Below, one piece after another: positions 60,726-64,000 of a stretch of 64,000 bases of DNA. The stretch lies in the NCBI GenBank assembly GCA_003254925.1, contig QANZ01039169.1, forward strand, positions 36,192 through 100,191. Reading direction: 5' to 3'. Position numbers and translations under genes: made by a program. The notes below the pieces were generated by a model that saw only the letters and a program-made list of their open reading frames with translations, searched no databases and had not been told where the DNA came from. The first letter of the stretch is position 1; every line of letters starts with the position of its first letter. This stretch comes from Chamaecrista fasciculata. Taxonomy: Eukaryota > Streptophyta > Magnoliopsida > Fabales > Fabaceae.

Positions 60726-61466
60726 TTAAATTTTCCACCATTAAATGAAAAATGTCATGAGCTAGTGCTAGCAGCTAAATTGCCAATTAATATTTAAAAC
60801 TTGAAAACACATTTTTCACCATATCAAACGTTAAACATCAATGAGCTTTACTAAACCAGGGATTCCCATCACATATTCAAATGAAAAGTTCCGTGCAATT
60901 TCATATAAAACCCAGTAATCTTTAACCTTGACTTGGATGGAGTTGGCAAAAATCTGATAAACATGAGCATGAAATTACATAAAAAGTTATTTCACATGAA
61001 TAAAAATCTTAAAATAAGTACTTGATAACAATATTCAATGAAAAGTAACTTGGGGAAAAAATAAATTGTTAAAAATAAAGTCCTCAAAATTATATTAAAA
61101 AGAAAATCTTACGCACTACCGTGCAAATAGAAAATTTACAACTCGAGATTGTATTTACTAACCGAATATTGTTTTGAGAAAGTTGATCTAGTACCATCTG
61201 AATAGCACTTGGGCTAAATTTCGATGGCAAATATGGCCCAACCGACCATTCTTTTGGGGGATAAAACTATAAAGCAACAAAAATGCACAACTGAGTTTAC
61301 TTCCATGAAAAATATTCCATGCCAACTATATACATCTCCACTAAGAAACTCCAACTCAAAAGAAAAAGATGGAGTACCTTCATATTTAATGCAATATTAA
61401 CAACATACTAATAGGAGGAATTGTGTCCATATAATGGAGCCTGGTCTCGCAAACAGCCGAAAGCTT

Positions 61467-61640
61467 NTAAATATATTTTTTTATATAATTAATTTAATTT
61501 TTTAAGCATCAAAGATTTATCCAAGTGGCTTATGACTTGTGAAAATCATAATATATTTAGTGGTGGTAAATAAAAGAAGAAAACTATTTAAAGAGATAGA
61601 TCATGATCAAACTTGAAGATAAGAATATAAAGAACTAGTG
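61467..61640 (+). repeat. Direct repeat, right copy, starting at an n
   Basis: Matches 58899-59076. The n at 61467 is exactly at its left edge, after 'gccgaaagctt'. Confidence 0.88.
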
Positions 61641-62352
61641 TGCTAAAATAAAAATAAAAATATTTATTTTCATTATTTTTTGTAATAAAATTTAATTTTT
61701 ATTGTTAGTTTTTTAATTTAAAATTATGTGGAGTTAATCTCAATTCTCATCCACTACTTTCTCTCACCCATTATATGTTTACATGACTTTCTCTCTCTTA
61801 TTATATGTTCACATATTTATTTTTTGGTTTTTTATAATTCTTAATTAAATTATTTTTGATCAACTATAAAGATCCTCAGATATATATATTTTGTTTTCGT
61901 AGAGAAAAGGGCCTAAAAGGCCAAAGAAACAACACAGCAACAACCACCCCTCCCGAACATAAACTAGATCAGTCACCAACAAACCGGAACTAAGAAACAT
62001 GCTTAACAAACACATTATAACCATAAAGCTAAATTCAATCCATAAGTTAAAGCAGAGGAAGAAAAACATAAGATTAAACTTACCAAATATGCAACCAAGA
62101 TTTCTTCAACCAAGTCGCACCAAACACGAACGAGGGGAGGATTGCACTAAAAGAAGAAGAAATCACACAGGATGTAATAGGTGGGGTGTTCTCTCTATGT
62201 GAAGAGGGTCAAAATTTCAAATTTCTCCCTTTATGTATTCACGTTGATTTTATATATTTTCATAATTTCTAAAATTGACCTAAAAAAAATACTAACTATG
62301 ATCATATATCTCTTGTATTAAATTCTAATGCAATAATTTAAAATTATATGTT
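61641..62352. other. AT-rich spacer, no gene seen
   Basis: Short open frames exist on both strands but match nothing I know. 61900-62200 is less AT-rich than its surroundings. Confidence 0.4.
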
Positions 62353-62720
62353 GGCTAAAGTGGATTTTTAGTCCCATAACTTTTGCTCGGGTCTTAATTT
62401 GGTCTCATAATTTTTTTTCTTACACTTTTGGAATCATATATCTTTTGGTCAAATTGCAGATTTGGTCACGTGTTACACTTTTAGTTCTATATCTTTGAGT
62501 CAAGTTATAGAATTGGTCTAATATCTTTTGGTCATATTGCATAATTGGTCTCATATATTTGGGTTAAGTGTAGAATTAGTGACATATCTTTAAGTTAGGT
62601 AGGACTGGTAGTGAAACTTTTTACAAAAAAAAAAATGGGACTAATTCTGCACTATGACAAAAAAAAATGGGATCAAAAGTACAACAAAAAAAGTTATGAA
62701 ACTAAAAATACATTTTGACC
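62353..62720. mobile_element. Foldback element of the 'ggctaaagtg' family
   Basis: The left end 'ggctaaagtggatttttag' pairs with the right end 'ctaaaaatacattttgacc'. Repeated 'tatcttttggtcaaattgc' phrases lie in the left arm. Confidence 0.72.
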
Positions 62721-62879
62721 TTATATATTTATTCTAACGAGTACTTTAAAGTTATTAACAAATGAGATGAAATTGAAATTCATCTTTTATATAAGGAATC
62801 CATTTGCGATTTTGGCCAAGACCAAACGAAACGGTGACGTGGCAACATGTGGGTGCTTGATGGAATGGACGGATAAGAT

Positions 62880-63650
62880 TTACCGAACTCCAGAGAATCC
62901 ATTCCTCTAGAATTAAACTCTCTAGAGTTGTCTACAAATATGAGCCATCTGATTCATCAAACTGTTGTTATTTTGCCACATCACTTCTAACCCTTGTCAT
63001 TAAGCTTCTCCTTCATCTTTTTCCTAATTGTCACTATCGTTGTCGCTCAAATCCTTCCGCCGCTGATATGATGGCAGATTCCGCCGCTCAAATCCTTGAA
63101 TCTTGAATTCCGACGGACTCGCCACCGTCTCTGTCAACACTCTCTTCGTCTCCTCCTTCAATTGCTCAGGTCTCAATTTCGTCACATAATTTATTTTATT
63201 ACACTTTTACTCTCATATTATTTGCTCATAGGTCAGGTTACAGATTTGGTTCCATATATTTTGGTTAGGTTGCAGAATTAGTCCAATATTTTTGGATCAG
63301 TGTAGAATTGTTCCTATATCTTTGGATCAAGTGGGACTGGCGGTGAAACTTTTTACAAAGATATGAGACTAATTATGCAACTTGACCGAAAGATATGGGA
63401 TCAAAAGTGATAAGTGACCAAATCTGCAACCTTTTGCAAAGATATAGGACCAAAAGTGTGATAAAAAAAAGTTATGGGACTAAATTGAGACTTTAACAAA
63501 AGTTATGAGACCAAAAATGCAATTTGACCAAACAATTTTGCTGCACAGTTTCATTTAATTCAGCGGTGATGTGGCAAAATAAGAGCAGCTAGATCAATCG
63601 GATGGCTAAAATTTACTTAAATTTAGAGAACTCTAGATAAACTAAGGGTG
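62880..63650. repeat. Long inverted repeat with a nested foldback
   Basis: 'attttgccacatcac' with flanking 'gccatctgat' at 62945-62995 is repeated in inverted form at 63570-63640 ('gtgatgtggcaaaat', 'atcggatggc'). Inside it a second foldback (about 63165-63530) of the 'ggtctcaattt' family is nested. The 63000-63160 stretch is CT-rich and gene-like, but I could not identify it. Confidence 0.6.
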
Positions 63651-63651
63651 T

Positions 63652-64000
63652 GTTTGGATTAGAAGTAGGTAATGAAATGATGATTTTATGTAATGAAATG
63701 GTAATGAGAAAATTATGTAATGAAAATGTAATGAAAATGGTGTTTGGATTAGTTTGAGATGTAATGAAAAAAATAGGATGTGAAATTATGAAAAAGGGTA
63801 TGTAATGATTGTGGTTGGTTGAAATAAATATATGGGTTTTTTTAAATTGTATAAGGGTAGAATTGATAATTGATAATGGAAATAGATATAAATAAAAAAA
63901 TAATATTTTGACTTTTTGGTTGTGGTGGTTATGAAATGAAATGGTAATGAAATTGTCTCGAAATTTGTGCTAGATGTGAATATTTGTAATGAAGGTTGGA
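63652..64000. repeat. Start of a 'gggtgtgtttggat' MITE, cut by window end
   Basis: 'gggtgtgtttggattag' followed by repeated 'taatgaaatggtaatga' is typical of a common plant MITE. 'gtgtttggattag' recurs at about 63740. The right terminus is outside the window. Confidence 0.5.

Larger units (their letters stand above)
59132..61466 (-). pseudogene. M16 metalloprotease (insulin-degrading-enzyme / peroxisomal M16 type), truncated and broken
   Basis: Remaining exons in gene order: 61378 to about 61446 (HYMDTIPPI, then VVNIALNMK in another frame), 61163-61266 (FYPPKEWSVGPYLPSKFSPS), 59761-59863 (IFWESKNFEGHTDEVEPWYE), 59578-59673 (PASSVFIPTDLSLK), 59322-59511 (LLSKSSYSALWYKPDTMF, FIQIHFNCP, LLMDYLNEY) and 59132-59194 (YYAQVVGLCYDIEHTCASFQ). 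These match the middle of M16A proteases. The N-terminal zinc site HxxEH and the C-terminal half are absent. Two lesions are visible: a frameshift after PPI in the first exon, and a donor changed from GT to GA after NEYG (59320-59321). The family degrades small peptides; this copy cannot. Confidence 0.85.

Noticed and set aside
1..64000. tRNA, rRNA or known small RNA genes
   Set aside because: I looked for cloverleaf A/B-box patterns and found none I would defend; a covariance-model scan would be decisive.

Overview
This window is plant nuclear DNA from a eudicot. It is AT-rich, its genes are split by GT..AG introns, and the spaces between genes are packed with retrotransposon relics, foldback/MITE elements and simple repeats. 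The reconstructed proteins resemble Arabidopsis families. I cannot name the species. Two single n bases (29471, 61467) and one 129-base run (16928-17056) are assembly gaps or ambiguities.

Six genes look intact once their exons are joined. They are CSN3, COP9 signalosome subunit 3 (+, 6140-11672, 11 exons, 421 aa); two tandem peroxisomal 4-coumarate:CoA ligase-like genes (-, 13113-18666, 547 aa; -, 25185-30678, 548 aa); a VGT1/D-xylose-proton-symporter-like sugar transporter (+, 40202-46478, 14 exons, 498 aa); a small lysine-rich plant protein (+, 48284-50050, 126 aa); and a phosducin-like protein 2 (-, 51329-53874, 250 aa). A broken M16 (insulin-degrading-enzyme type) protease lies at 59132-61466. 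No tRNA, rRNA or CRISPR was seen.

Layout. 1-5936 holds foldback DNA and a decayed Ty1/copia element whose 3' LTR ends about 200 bp before CSN3. From the last exon of CSN3 to about 39.8 kb the sequence is one large tandem duplication: unit A is 11602 to about 23580 and unit B is 23674 to about 39830. Each unit carries one CoA-ligase gene, and unit B starts with an orphan copy of CSN3 exon 11. The units differ by many insertions, several of which have a recognisable empty site in the other unit: a hAT MITE with an 8-bp target duplication, a Mutator-like foldback with a 9-bp duplication, foldbacks carrying captured pieces of an expansin, a NAC factor and an armadillo-repeat gene, and a second copia relic. 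The first 3.6 kb of unit B looks identical to unit A, while the rest is clearly diverged, which suggests recent gene conversion or an assembly effect.

From 40 kb to 54 kb the window is ordinary gene space. From 54 kb to the end it is foldback elements, local duplications and the protease pseudogene.

The genes do not form a pathway. Possible shared themes are peroxisomal acyl activation (CoA ligases ending in SKL) and, more loosely, protein homeostasis (CSN3, phosducin-like protein). The most unusual signal is in the two copia relics: many short perfect hairpins with unrelated stems but a shared NGAA loop closed by C-G.
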